Translations under genes and position numbers: made by a program
Source: Bacteriovoracaceae bacterium
Lineage (GTDB): Bacteria > Bdellovibrionota > Bacteriovoracia > Bacteriovoracales > Bacteriovoracaceae
Length of the DNA stretch: 64,000 nucleotides
Direction: 5' to 3'
Assembly (NCBI GenBank): GCA_025210745.1
Contig: JAOARC010000037.1
Span: forward strand, 124,001 to 188,000
Shown: positions 52,988-62,228 of the stretch, one piece after another
How positions within the stretch are numbered: position 1 is the first letter of the stretch
How the letters are laid out: each line of letters opens with the position of its first letter
Notes under the pieces: generated by a model
Told to the model about the DNA's origin: nothing
Databases searched by the model: none
What the model saw: only the letters and a program-made list of their open reading frames with translations

Positions 52988-53662
52988 ATGAAACATATCC
53001 ACTTAAAATCATGTGAATCGACACAAAATGAGCTAAGTAATCGTTTTAGCAATGATCATATTTTAATTAGTACAGAAAACCAAACTTCTGGCAGAGGAAG
53101 AGGAACAAATAAATGGGATGTTTTTTCTGGGTCTCTATGTTTTTCTTTTTCAATAAAAGCATCTCAAATTAAAACTCTTAGTTCTCTTGAAGTCGGTGTT
53201 TTAGTTTGTGATTTTTTCAAACAAAACTTTAATAAAGCAATACAACTCAAATGGCCAAATGATCTCATTTATAAAAATAAAAAAGTTGGTGGAATTCTTA
53301 TTAATACTCTTTCAAATAACTGGTTAAATGTTGGAATTGGAATCAATTTAAGCAAAAGCCAAGAAGAGTTTTTTGGAGACTATAAAGTAAAAGCAATCAC
53401 ACTTTTTACTTCTAAAAATATAAATAAACAATCTATTGCATTTAAAATATATCACTATATTTTAGATAATAGATTAGCCTCTTCATCTATTCACAAAAGA
53501 TGGAATCTACTCTGTGCTCATATTGATAAAAGAGTTGAAATATACGATACAAATATACACCAAGAAGGAGTTTTTTTAGGCATAAATGACGATGGAAGTG
53601 CTCAAATACAAACAAAACAAAGTATTATCAACATTTATTCAGGAAGTTTAAATTTTTTCTAA
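52988..53662 (+). CDS. birA: Biotin-[acetyl-CoA-carboxylase] ligase (BirA catalytic domain)
   Basis: 224 residues. STQNE, TSGRGRGTNKWD, KWPNDL and KVGGILINT are the biotinyl-AMP and lysine-transfer motifs. No N-terminal helix-turn-helix is present, so it is a class I enzyme that biotinylates acetyl-CoA carboxylase without acting as a repressor. A TATAAT (52964-52969) puts +1 about 12 bases before the ATG; no strong SD is seen. It lies between rph and the RR gene, facing the latter. Confidence 0.92.
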   Translation: MKHIHLKSCESTQNELSNRFSNDHILISTENQTSGRGRGTNKWDVFSGSLCFSFSIKASQIKTLSSLEVGVLVCDFFKQNFNKAIQLKWPNDLIYKNKKVGGILINTLSNNWLNVGIGINLSKSQEEFFGDYKVKAITLFTSKNINKQSIAFKIYHYILDNRLASSSIHKRWNLLCAHIDKRVEIYDTNIHQEGVFLGINDDGSAQIQTKQSIINIYSGSLNFF

Positions 53663-53668
53663 AATCAT

Positions 53669-54814
53669 TTAATCTAAAACAGACTCTCTAATTTTTTCTA
53701 TTTCAGAACGAATAATATTTTCAGCAAGATCAGGAATAACCTCCCATGCAACTTGCCTCGCTATTTTTTCACATTCTTCTTTAATAATTGCTTCTATTTT
53801 TGGAGTTATATCAGCTTTAACTTTATCAATATCAAAAGAAGCATCAGTTACAACTTTTAAATTCCTTTTCGATTCTTCCATTACATCTACAGGAAAATCA
53901 TCTGGAGTATTATCAGGATTTAGCGCTTCAACTTCTTCTTTAGTAGGAAGTTCCTCTAGCTCATCATCTGGTTTCCATAAGTCCTGTTCATCTTGCTCAG
54001 ATGCGATCTGCATTTTTAAGTTTTTAACAGCTTCATCATCTACTTTCGCTGTCAAATCTAAATCAACATCATTATAGCTTTCTTCTATCGTTAACTCTGA
54101 AGCTGAAGTCAATTCTAATGTTGGATATTCTAAATCAGAATTTGAAGGTAATTCTAAGTCGGACTCATCAGGATATTTAAAATCATCTTCTTTAGAAATA
54201 ATATCATTATCCTCATCTAGTATTTCTTTTGTACTATTAATAATTCCTGGGACTTCTATACTTGAAGAATCTAAAGAGCTATCTATAATACTTGGAATTT
54301 CAATTCCCCAATCCCCCATACTTTCTTCCAACATATTTTTAGAACTATCGACTTCAATCGTTTGCGTTGGATCATCAAAACTTTTAGGAGAATCCATTAC
54401 CCAATCATCATCTTCAATCACTTCAGGAAAATCATTTTGTTCCAACATCATATCACTTTGAAGTAAAGAGCGACATAAAGTGATAAACTTATTGCCATCA
54501 AAAGGCTTTACTATCCAGTTAACCGCTCCCGAACTCTTAATAAGAGATTCATCAATCGTATCAAAAGTTCCAAATAAATAAACAATATTACTATTGGGGC
54601 TAATCGACTTTATATCACGACATAGATCATAACCAGTCTTATCTTCCGATAAATTAAAATCAAGTAAAACAAGATTAGGTTGTTGATCCTTAATTTGCTC
54701 CATCATAGAAACAGTATCATAAGATTCTATTAGCTCATAAGGCTCACTAGAAAGTGTAATATTAATTACTTTTTGTATTGTCTGACTGTCATCTGCAACT
54801 AGTACTTTACTCAT
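53669..54814 (-). CDS. Response regulator with acidic linker and helical tail
   Basis: 381 residues. A receiver domain fills residues 1-120 (VLVADDSQTIQKV, LVLLDFNLSEDKTGYDL with the phosphoryl Asp near 52, and VKPFDGNKF). A long acidic, Ser/Thr-rich linker (about 130-305) contains DPTQTIEVD. The C-terminal 65 residues form a helical module (KIEAIIKEECEKIARQVAWEVIPDLAENIIRSEIEKI) that also ends several delta-proteobacterial regulators. No output enzyme or DNA-binding domain is visible. It is separated by about 90 bases from the PP2C gene. AGGGA is the SD. Confidence 0.75.
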   Translation of the reverse strand: MSKVLVADDSQTIQKVINITLSSEPYELIESYDTVSMMEQIKDQQPNLVLLDFNLSEDKTGYDLCRDIKSISPNSNIVYLFGTFDTIDESLIKSSGAVNWIVKPFDGNKFITLCRSLLQSDMMLEQNDFPEVIEDDDWVMDSPKSFDDPTQTIEVDSSKNMLEESMGDWGIEIPSIIDSSLDSSSIEVPGIINSTKEILDEDNDIISKEDDFKYPDESDLELPSNSDLEYPTLELTSASELTIEESYNDVDLDLTAKVDDEAVKNLKMQIASEQDEQDLWKPDDELEELPTKEEVEALNPDNTPDDFPVDVMEESKRNLKVVTDASFDIDKVKADITPKIEAIIKEECEKIARQVAWEVIPDLAENIIRSEIEKIRESVLD

Positions 54815-54902
54815 TTTTATATCCCTAATAGATAATCGTTCTACACAATATGGTACTGTGCAAAATATGAGTTGTCTAACTTTATACCAACAAGAAAATA
54901 TC

Positions 54903-55640
54903 TTAGAATTCTAAGATCAATGCGGATTGATTATCGAAATTCCCTCTTTCATTAGACAAATCAACGAGCTTTTTAACTCTCTCATTCATCTTTATGTTTT
55001 CATTCAGAATAATATTTTTAATTTCCTCCGAGCTTAAATTCCCATATATTCCATCAGTAAAACATAGAATTTTATCAGAGGGTTTAATGCGAACTTCTTT
55101 TACTTGATAATAAAGGTCATTATAAAGTCCAATTGCTGCTGTTGGTATTGTTCGAGTTGAAAGTTGATTATTTTCATCGCTTATAAAATTAAAACTATCT
55201 TCTTCAAAAATTTTTGAGATAGAACTATTTCTTAGTAAATAAGCTCTACAATTTCCAATGGAAACAAGTCCTAAAAGATTATCACTTTTTGCAATAAATA
55301 TACCACTAGCCCCAGCTCTATATGGGACTTCTTTTTTTATATTTTCTTCATAAAGCTCTTTGTGACAAGCAAGTAAGGAGTTAATTAATGCATTAACTTC
55401 AAGTAAGTTTTTTGGACTATAAAAAAAGGGCAAGGTTGAATCTAAATCATCTGCTATACTTGTATATGCTTTTGCTATTGAAGTTTTTAATTTTGAAACA
55501 GCAACATCGCCTATTCCCGAGCCTCCAAAACCATCAAGTAACATATAAATCCCTACTTCATTATCAAAATTGTAAGCATCTTCATTTATCTGTAAAAATG
55601 GTCCCTGGTGAGAATGTGCATTAAGCCTTTTTAACTTCAT
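54903..55640 (-). CDS. PP2C-family serine/threonine phosphatase
   Basis: 245 residues. The metal and phosphate sites follow the PP2C pattern: INEDAYNFD, LLDGFGGSGIGDVAVS, FTDGIYGNL and DNQSALILEF. It should remove phosphate from Thr/Ser, most likely on the FHA proteins encoded upstream (last gene of the operon). No Ser/Thr kinase is in the window. The start overlaps the preceding gene by one base. Confidence 0.9.
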   Translation of the reverse strand: MKLKRLNAHSHQGPFLQINEDAYNFDNEVGIYMLLDGFGGSGIGDVAVSKLKTSIAKAYTSIADDLDSTLPFFYSPKNLLEVNALINSLLACHKELYEENIKKEVPYRAGASGIFIAKSDNLLGLVSIGNCRAYLLRNSSISKIFEEDSFNFISDENNQLSTRTIPTAAIGLYNDLYYQVKEVRIKPSDKILCFTDGIYGNLSSEEIKNIILNENIKMNERVKKLVDLSNERGNFDNQSALILEF

Positions 55641-57853
55641 TATTCATCCATGTATTCTTTTAACTTATCTGTTGCCTTAATATAATATTCACTATTAATA
55701 GGTGCTATTTGTCTTACTTGCTCAAACTTCTCTTTCGCCTCACCAAATAGACTTAAAGACTCCGAAATCAATGCTTCTCTATAAACCCTTCTAGAATTAT
55801 TATTAAGCCTTTCAAGAATATAGTCTCTTTCATTTAAGGCAACTTCATTTGCTGGATCATGTTTTAAAACGACTCCAAATGTTTCATAAGCTCTCTTATA
55901 GTCCTGTCCTTCTTTGTAGGACATTGCTTTTCCTAACAAAGGCTCAATAAGAGCTAACAATTTTCGTTTAGATTCTTTAAGCATATCTGTCGCTTCTTTT
56001 ATTAGATCTTCATCCATATGCTTCTTTTTATTAAATTCCTCTAATTTATTAATAGCTTTGAACCATTTTTGCTTTAAATAAAAGCTTTTACCCGGAGCTA
56101 AAGCATCCAACATACTTTTTCTTAAGGCCTCTTTTCTTCTTTTTTCAGACTCTATTCGCTCTCGTTCTTTTTTGTATGCCTCAAGCTCTAATTTTAGTTG
56201 TGGTATATCGATATTCTCAGGGTCTATTTCAAGAACTTGAGAAAATAATGACTCAGCCAATTCAACCTGTCTTTGTTTAACAGCTTCTCTAACCTTAATC
56301 ATTAATTTTTCCACTTTTAATTGACGCTGTCTTCTTTCTTTTTCAGCCTCTTCTTTTGCTTTTAATTTCAGCAGTTTTTCGTAACCTTCCTTAATTAATG
56401 CTAATAAAGTTTTTATATCTTTATATTCGCTATCAATACTATAAACGATATCAGAGTATTCTTTAGCCTCATAATATTCTCCGGCCTCATATTTGGCTAA
56501 AGCAAGAGCATAATTTTGTTCCAATCTTTCTAATGTTTGTGGATTATGTTTTTTACTTAAAGATATTTTTTTCTCTTCTTTTTTCTTTATAATTTTACTT
56601 TTTTTATTTGTTTTACTGTCATTTATTCCAGATGGCTTTTCTTCTTCCATGAACAACATAAGCCCCATAAGAGCAACAAGTCCATAAATAAGCTTTTTTC
56701 GTTGTTTTGGATCTTTCCAAATTCTCTTTATAATACTTTTTTCTTTAACTTCTTCACCAGAAAAGTCTGCATTACTTACTTCACCAAAATCAACCTCTTC
56801 TTCAACGACTTCTTCAACTTCAATTTCTTGATCTGCTTCAACAGGCATTAAAATATCTTGTTCATTATTAATAAGTTCAGAATGTACATCTACTGTAAAT
56901 GTCGTCGAACCAATTTCAACAATATCTCCCTCAACGAGTTCTTTTCTATTAATTCTCTCTCCATTAACAACAGTTCCATTAGAAGAGTTTAAATCTTCAA
57001 TAATTAAATTAATTAGTGTCTTTTTTATAAGAGCATGCTGACTTGATACTTCATTATCATCAAGATGTATTTGGCATTTGTTTGCATCTCTTCCAATAAA
57101 AGTTTCATTATCTTCAACAGTATATCTATCAAAAGGGGCTCGATCACCACTAATTTTCAAAGTATAATGAGCAAAAGATTGAAAAACTCTTGTTTTTTCA
57201 GAGCTATCTTCGCCATCATCAAAACCATCATTTGAAAAGTCCGAATCACTAAAACCATCATCTGAATAATCATTAGAATCATCTTGAACAAAATTATCAT
57301 CAGAAAAACTATCATCGTTATTAGAAAACTCTTCATTTTCAAATTCTGATTCACTCTCCAAAGAGGAAGCGTCTTTATCTTCTTCAGCAAACTCTTCTAT
57401 ATCTTCTACTTTTTCAACGCTATCATCAAAGTTATCTAAATTAGACTCTTGTTCTTCTTCATTTAAAATTTGTGTCTTATCCTCATCATTTTCTAATACC
57501 TGAGTTTTATCATTATCTTGTTCGTTACTATCTCTTCTATTTTTTTGATAACTCCAATCACAAACAAGTAATCTATATTCTTCAATAGCAACTTGATCCT
57601 GTAAGGATAAAGGTGATTTATCTACATAAACACCATTTAGTTTTACTTTTTTAAATTTAGACAAAGATTCAATATATAAAGAACCATTCTCATAATAAAT
57701 AGCAGCATGTTTTCTAGATAACATGTGATCATCTAAAACAACATGACAGTTTTGCGAGCGTCCAATAAAAACCTTGGAACCTCCAAGTAAATTAAAGTCA
57801 TCTACTTGAACCTTGAATAATGAATGTCCATATCTAGTTACATCTAATTCCAT
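55640..57853 (-). CDS. Double-FHA transmembrane protein with repeat-rich tail
   Basis: 737 residues. FHA1 at about 20-97 (GRSQNCHVVLDDHMLSRKH, LNG) and FHA2 at about 230-325 (GRDANKCQIHLDDNEVSSQH, SSNG), separated by an acidic linker, then a TM (about 387-402) and TPR-like helices to the end (about 430-737). The linker carries DKTQVLEND, DKTQILNEE and EKTRVFQS, which look like phosphothreonine docking sites for FHA domains. A phospho-dependent scaffold is inferred. It starts on the last base of the upstream gene's stop. Confidence 0.85.
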   Translation of the reverse strand: MELDVTRYGHSLFKVQVDDFNLLGGSKVFIGRSQNCHVVLDDHMLSRKHAAIYYENGSLYIESLSKFKKVKLNGVYVDKSPLSLQDQVAIEEYRLLVCDWSYQKNRRDSNEQDNDKTQVLENDEDKTQILNEEEQESNLDNFDDSVEKVEDIEEFAEEDKDASSLESESEFENEEFSNNDDSFSDDNFVQDDSNDYSDDGFSDSDFSNDGFDDGEDSSEKTRVFQSFAHYTLKISGDRAPFDRYTVEDNETFIGRDANKCQIHLDDNEVSSQHALIKKTLINLIIEDLNSSNGTVVNGERINRKELVEGDIVEIGSTTFTVDVHSELINNEQDILMPVEADQEIEVEEVVEEEVDFGEVSNADFSGEEVKEKSIIKRIWKDPKQRKKLIYGLVALMGLMLFMEEEKPSGINDSKTNKKSKIIKKKEEKKISLSKKHNPQTLERLEQNYALALAKYEAGEYYEAKEYSDIVYSIDSEYKDIKTLLALIKEGYEKLLKLKAKEEAEKERRQRQLKVEKLMIKVREAVKQRQVELAESLFSQVLEIDPENIDIPQLKLELEAYKKERERIESEKRRKEALRKSMLDALAPGKSFYLKQKWFKAINKLEEFNKKKHMDEDLIKEATDMLKESKRKLLALIEPLLGKAMSYKEGQDYKRAYETFGVVLKHDPANEVALNERDYILERLNNNSRRVYREALISESLSLFGEAKEKFEQVRQIAPINSEYYIKATDKLKEYMDE

Positions 57854-58830
57854 TATTTAATCTCTTGAAGACATTCAAATTCGCCTTCTTCCATTCCTAG
57901 TTTTTCTTCAATACCTTTTATTTTTTCCTTGGCATCCTTATATCTGTCATCATTTGGATAACGATACAATAATCTAATTATACCACAATAAGAAACAACT
58001 GCACTTTTGAGCTTTATTGAATCCTCATCTCTTCTTGCCTTATTAAAAAGTTCTTCTACTGTCTTATTAAGAGCATCTTTTGTTTTACGCATATAAAACA
58101 ATGCTAATGAATCATTTGGATTCCAAGATAAGGCATGTTCAAATTCACTCATGGCCCTAAAATAATTACCTTCTCTAAATTCTCTTAAACCTCGAGCAAA
58201 ATAAACAGCCATTTTTTTCTGTCTTTCTTTATCTTGTTTTTTTTGTCTCTTCGCATTTACAGATATTATGCCTGCAGAAGAGTTATTCAGTTCTTTTTTT
58301 CTTTTAGCTATTGTCGTTTTTTCTTCTTCCGAGGAAAAAAGCATCAACATTATAGCAAATAAAATAGCGCCTATTATTATTTTTTTTCTGGAGTTTTTTT
58401 GTTTTGTTACTTCTTGTTCACTATTATTTTCAAAACTTTCTAATTCTTGAGTTTCTTGTTTTGTCTCAACTTTAGCTGCAACAGAGAGTTTAGAGAAACG
58501 ATAAATGGTTTGCCCGATAATGATCTTATCTCCATCTTCTAGAACATGCTGTTTTATTTTTAAATCATTCACAACAAGGCCATTATGAGAGCCTAAATCT
58601 GTGATTATTATATTATTAGAAGTTCTTACAATTTCTGCATGCTCACGAGATGACTTTATATCTAAAACTCTGATATCTGCATTATCAGACCTTCCCATTA
58701 CAGATCGCTTTGATACTAAAAAATAAGCATACCCCTTATTTTCTCCATTAAGACATACTAAACGATAATATGTCCCTGCTTCCTTAGGAGCCTCATAATG
58801 TTTTAAAATGATGACATTTTTCTTACTCAT
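57853..58830 (-). CDS. FHA-TM-TPR protein
   Basis: 325 residues: FHA domain (about 22-115, GRSDNADIRVLDIKSSREH, SHNG), a TM helix near 148-165 and a helical repeat region (about 205-310) with AVYFARGLREFREGNYFRAMSEFEHAL and similar TPR-like helices. It resembles the larger FHA protein downstream without the second FHA. It shares start/stop bases with both neighbours. Confidence 0.82.
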   Translation of the reverse strand: MSKKNVIILKHYEAPKEAGTYYRLVCLNGENKGYAYFLVSKRSVMGRSDNADIRVLDIKSSREHAEIVRTSNNIIITDLGSHNGLVVNDLKIKQHVLEDGDKIIIGQTIYRFSKLSVAAKVETKQETQELESFENNSEQEVTKQKNSRKKIIIGAILFAIMLMLFSSEEEKTTIAKRKKELNNSSAGIISVNAKRQKKQDKERQKKMAVYFARGLREFREGNYFRAMSEFEHALSWNPNDSLALFYMRKTKDALNKTVEELFNKARRDEDSIKLKSAVVSYCGIIRLLYRYPNDDRYKDAKEKIKGIEEKLGMEEGEFECLQEIK

Positions 58831-60392
58831 TACTCATCCAAAACAAAAGTAACATAAAAAGCTTTTGCAAAATTATCTTTTCCAATTAAAGAACTTACAT
58901 GTATTGCATAATTTTTACCCGTAAGTTCATAGTACTCATTCTCATTTGCTCCTGCAGCATTTGCAGATTTGTCACATAAATCTATCACTGTTGCAGCAAA
59001 ACCTTGATCTCTTGCGCTATCCATTAAGCTTGTCCCCTGTCCTGTACTTTCCCTAATACCAACAAGGTCTTCACACTCTAAATTTATATGCTCAATAAGT
59101 TTTTCTGAATTTAAAATCATTGCTGGACATCCAGCTCCTTGCATAAGCTCATTTAGCGTTCTTACATAAGATCCATCTTCTTCTAACTCCGCAAATTCTC
59201 CATTATCTTCATTTTGAAGCTCTCTTAGCCTTTGTAAAATAGAGTTAATAGAAGTTCTTAAAGGATGAATTTCTGTAAAAACTTGTTTACTTTCAAGCTC
59301 TTTTCTTTTTCCTCTTAGAACCTCTTCTATTTGAAACTTCATCTCATCAAGTGGCTTTCGTGTCATATAATAAACCATTCCAAAAAAGATTATTCCAACA
59401 AGAGAAGTAATAACAAGAGATTCTAGATAAGCAGTTGAATTACTTGAAGCCTGTCTTGTCAAAGAAGCAGGACGAAACTTAATTGCAATAACACCGACAG
59501 CATCTTGTTGTCCTGTCTGAACATTATGTGCCAAAATCGCTCTAGCAATACCAATTTGTCCATCATTAAGCCTTTCAATAAAATTCTTATTGATATTTTC
59601 ATAGTTTTTATAGAAAAATTTTGCTCTAACAGAAAAAGAATCATTTACACGAGCATTTAATTTATTAATTGGTCTTACAATTCTTCCATCCGAGTCAAAA
59701 AGTTCATAACTTTCAACACCCTGTGCATCGTTATCCAAAAAGTTTGTATTTATTCGCTCCAAACTTCCTTTCTGTAATGAAATCGCATTAAATCTTGAAA
59801 CTTCTTTTGCATACTGTGTTCCTCTTAGAGCAACCTCTCTTATTAAGAAATTACGACTATCTTGTAAAACAGGGCCAATAGTTAAGCCTATATTAATAAT
59901 GATGAAAATAAAAAGTAAAATACCAAGTAGAACATTCCACTCATATTGCTCATTAAAACTATAAATAACATTCATAATTTTAGTCTTAAATGTATATCTT
60001 ATTTTTCCAAAGAGCCCTTTTGGATTTTCATTCATATAATCCAAAGAAGACTCTTCTTGTTCTTGATCCTTTGCAACTTTTTTCTTTATAATAACTTTTT
60101 TCTCTTTTACATATACAAGTTGAAAAATTATATTTGGAATAGCAATTTTATCAGTATTTTTAGCTGTGGCTTTTTTTATTAATTGTCCATTTAAAAAGGT
60201 TCCGTTTGAAGAGCCCATATCTTCTATAAAGCAAGAATCCTCATTAACTGTAATTCGAAGATGGTTTTTTGATACACCATCAACAGGTAAACTAATCGAA
60301 CAATCCATTGATCGCCCTAGAGTATTTTCTCCTTCTTCAAGACTATACTCTTTTCCTCTTAGTTTTCCTCCTACTGCAACTAATTTATACAC
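58830..60392 (-). CDS. FHA-domain transmembrane sensor
   Basis: 520 residues. N-terminal FHA (about 5-95, GRSMDCSISL, SKNHL, SSNG), TM1 (about 150-170), an extracytoplasmic sensor region (about 172-322), TM2 (about 325-345), a HAMP-like helix pair (MTRKPLDEMKFQIEEVL, then a coiled coil to about 390) and a C-terminal PAS-like domain (about 405-520). No kinase or methyl-accepting domain is present. It would couple an envelope signal to phosphothreonine binding. It overlaps DUF192 by 8 bases. Confidence 0.8.
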   Translation of the reverse strand: MYKLVAVGGKLRGKEYSLEEGENTLGRSMDCSISLPVDGVSKNHLRITVNEDSCFIEDMGSSNGTFLNGQLIKKATAKNTDKIAIPNIIFQLVYVKEKKVIIKKKVAKDQEQEESSLDYMNENPKGLFGKIRYTFKTKIMNVIYSFNEQYEWNVLLGILLFIFIIINIGLTIGPVLQDSRNFLIREVALRGTQYAKEVSRFNAISLQKGSLERINTNFLDNDAQGVESYELFDSDGRIVRPINKLNARVNDSFSVRAKFFYKNYENINKNFIERLNDGQIGIARAILAHNVQTGQQDAVGVIAIKFRPASLTRQASSNSTAYLESLVITSLVGIIFFGMVYYMTRKPLDEMKFQIEEVLRGKRKELESKQVFTEIHPLRTSINSILQRLRELQNEDNGEFAELEEDGSYVRTLNELMQGAGCPAMILNSEKLIEHINLECEDLVGIRESTGQGTSLMDSARDQGFAATVIDLCDKSANAAGANENEYYELTGKNYAIHVSSLIGKDNFAKAFYVTFVLDE

Positions 60393-60729
60393 CTAAAACC
60401 TCCAGTTCATCACCTTTTTCAAGGTCTTCAGGGACAGTGCCTGCTGGTAGCTCAATTACATTTTTTGCTTTTAAATAAATCAAACTCCATCTCCAGGGTT
60501 TAAAACTTCTTAAGATTTTTACAACTTTATTATTATGATCAACAAAAACAGCATCAATGGCAAAAAACATAAATGAATTATGAATGGACTTACAATTTTC
60601 AATAAGTAAACCATCCATATCTTTCATCTCTTTTTTAAACATTAACCCTATCAATCTTTCTAAAAATGTAGATGCAACTTTTACATTTTTCCCTAAAACA
60701 AAACCACTTTTTTTTATAACAACTTTCAT
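60385..60729 (-). CDS. DUF192 family protein
   Basis: 114 residues. The motif LERLIGLMFKKEMKDMDGLLI, SIHNSFMFFAIDAVFVDHNNKVVKI, then VIELPAGT matches DUF192. The family's role is not known; it is often next to exported or pilus proteins. There is no signal peptide here, unlike many members. It begins one base after the TadC-like gene stop. Confidence 0.88.
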   Translation of the reverse strand: MKVVIKKSGFVLGKNVKVASTFLERLIGLMFKKEMKDMDGLLIENCKSIHNSFMFFAIDAVFVDHNNKVVKILRSFKPWRWSLIYLKAKNVIELPAGTVPEDLEKGDELEVLGV

Positions 60730-62139
60730 TTATTTACCCGTTACAAAGTCAACGACTAATGGAGCTGCAATCATCAAAAAAACAGCTGGTATTATAAAAA
60801 ACATTGTTGGAAAGAGTATTTTTGTTGCAGCAGTTGCCCCAAGTTTTTCAACTTCAGCACTTTTCTTTTCTCTTAATTCTCCCGCAAGAGTTTTTAAGAT
60901 AGGACCAATTGAAGCTCCTACAGAGTCTGCAGCAATCAAAGTTGCACAAAAAGAAGAAACAGGTAGTAAATCTACTCTCCAAGCTAATTGTCTTAATCCA
61001 TCTGCTCTACTAGCGCCAATTTTGGTTTCTTTAATCATTATTTCAAATTCTTCAACAAGAGCCGATTTGGGGGCTTTTTCAATTACCTTTTGCATAGCTG
61101 CAACAAAATCTAAACCTGCTTCCACTGATAATGCGAGCATATCTACTATAAAAGGCATTTTTTCCATTATCTCTTTTTTTCTTCTTTCCATTCTTCCATT
61201 AATCCAAATATTTGGATAATAGAAGCCCACAATTGAAACAATAGGAACTAAACTAAGTGGCCAATCTTCTTCAATAAACCAACGAACAAATAAAAATACT
61301 ATTGGAAAACCTAAAATAAGAAATAATTTAAATGCAAAAAAATCTTCGGGCTCAATGACTTTAGTTAGTCCAGCACTTGCAAGAGACCTTTTATATTTTT
61401 CTCTAAATTTTTTCTTATTTTTCATCCCTTTAACAATTGGACTAAAATATCTTCTAAAAAAAGGCTTTGAGTATTTCAGAACAAAATCATTTGAAGCTGG
61501 TTGATTGGCTTCTTCATCAACATCCTCTAAAGTAGCTTGTGCCTTAAACTGATCTTCTTCTTTAAAAATAGTAATCGCAATTAAAAAGACAGCAAGACCA
61601 ATTAAGAAAAATGAAGCATAGTAGAGAATCTGTGAACCTTCAAAACGTGTATCTTCAATATCATTCTTAAAAAAGACAGCACTCTTAGCTGAAAAAATAC
61701 AAGCACCATTTTTTACATATAAACTAAAATCTTCTGTAGGCTTATGATCAAATGTTAAAGATTCTTTTTGCCAAGTTCCAAAAATTTTCTGAACCGAAAA
61801 ACTTGCTGTCGGTGAATAAATTTCATTACCTATATACGTTGTGGCTTCTAAATAAATTGAACAAACACCTTTTCTAATTCCAGCATTTTGAATTTTAAAT
61901 TTTCCAATATTTCCAGAACTTGTTCTATAAAAATAGATTTTTCCAATAAGATCATTTTTACCTGTATCTGCATCAGGATTTTTAACCTTAAACTTTATTT
62001 CTTTAAAATTTTGTGGATTAACAGACTTTATACAAGTTCTATCAATAAAGTTAAATTCTTTTGCACATTTAGCGTATATATTTTGAGATATACAAAACAT
62101 ACAAATAAATAAATAAATGAAACTCTTATGAAAACTCAA
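60730..62139 (-). CDS. TadC-like type II secretion F protein with exported N-terminal domain
   Basis: 469 residues from a TTG with AGAGGA six bases upstream. A signal peptide (1-22) is followed by a mainly beta domain (about 25-175) with Cys and then three or more TMs. The C-terminal T2SSF domain (about 300-455) has MPFIVDMLALSVEAGLDFVAAM, LRQLAWRVDLLPVSSFCATL and the final two TMs, as in TadC/GspF platform proteins. TadC of the Tad pilus normally lacks an exported beta domain. It is the first gene of the FHA/PP2C operon. tadA/tadB are not in the window. Confidence 0.8.
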   Translation of the reverse strand: MSFHKSFIYLFICMFCISQNIYAKCAKEFNFIDRTCIKSVNPQNFKEIKFKVKNPDADTGKNDLIGKIYFYRTSSGNIGKFKIQNAGIRKGVCSIYLEATTYIGNEIYSPTASFSVQKIFGTWQKESLTFDHKPTEDFSLYVKNGACIFSAKSAVFFKNDIEDTRFEGSQILYYASFFLIGLAVFLIAITIFKEEDQFKAQATLEDVDEEANQPASNDFVLKYSKPFFRRYFSPIVKGMKNKKKFREKYKRSLASAGLTKVIEPEDFFAFKLFLILGFPIVFLFVRWFIEEDWPLSLVPIVSIVGFYYPNIWINGRMERRKKEIMEKMPFIVDMLALSVEAGLDFVAAMQKVIEKAPKSALVEEFEIMIKETKIGASRADGLRQLAWRVDLLPVSSFCATLIAADSVGASIGPILKTLAGELREKKSAEVEKLGATAATKILFPTMFFIIPAVFLMIAAPLVVDFVTGK

Positions 62140-62228
62140 ATATCGTCCTCTTATTCAATACTATATCTCTAATGATATCAAATATTTGGAGCGAGTTTTA
62201 GTAAGTTAAAATTCAGGCAAATTATACC

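Noticed and set aside
52928..53002. N-terminal extension of RNase PH
   Set aside because: RNase PH homologues start near the ATG at 52927, which has an SD; the extension overlaps the birA promoter and start.
60584..61219. 211-codon ORF opposite the TadC-like and DUF192 genes
   Set aside because: Ser/Ile/Asn-rich shadow frame with no SD or domain; both real genes on the other strand are well supported.
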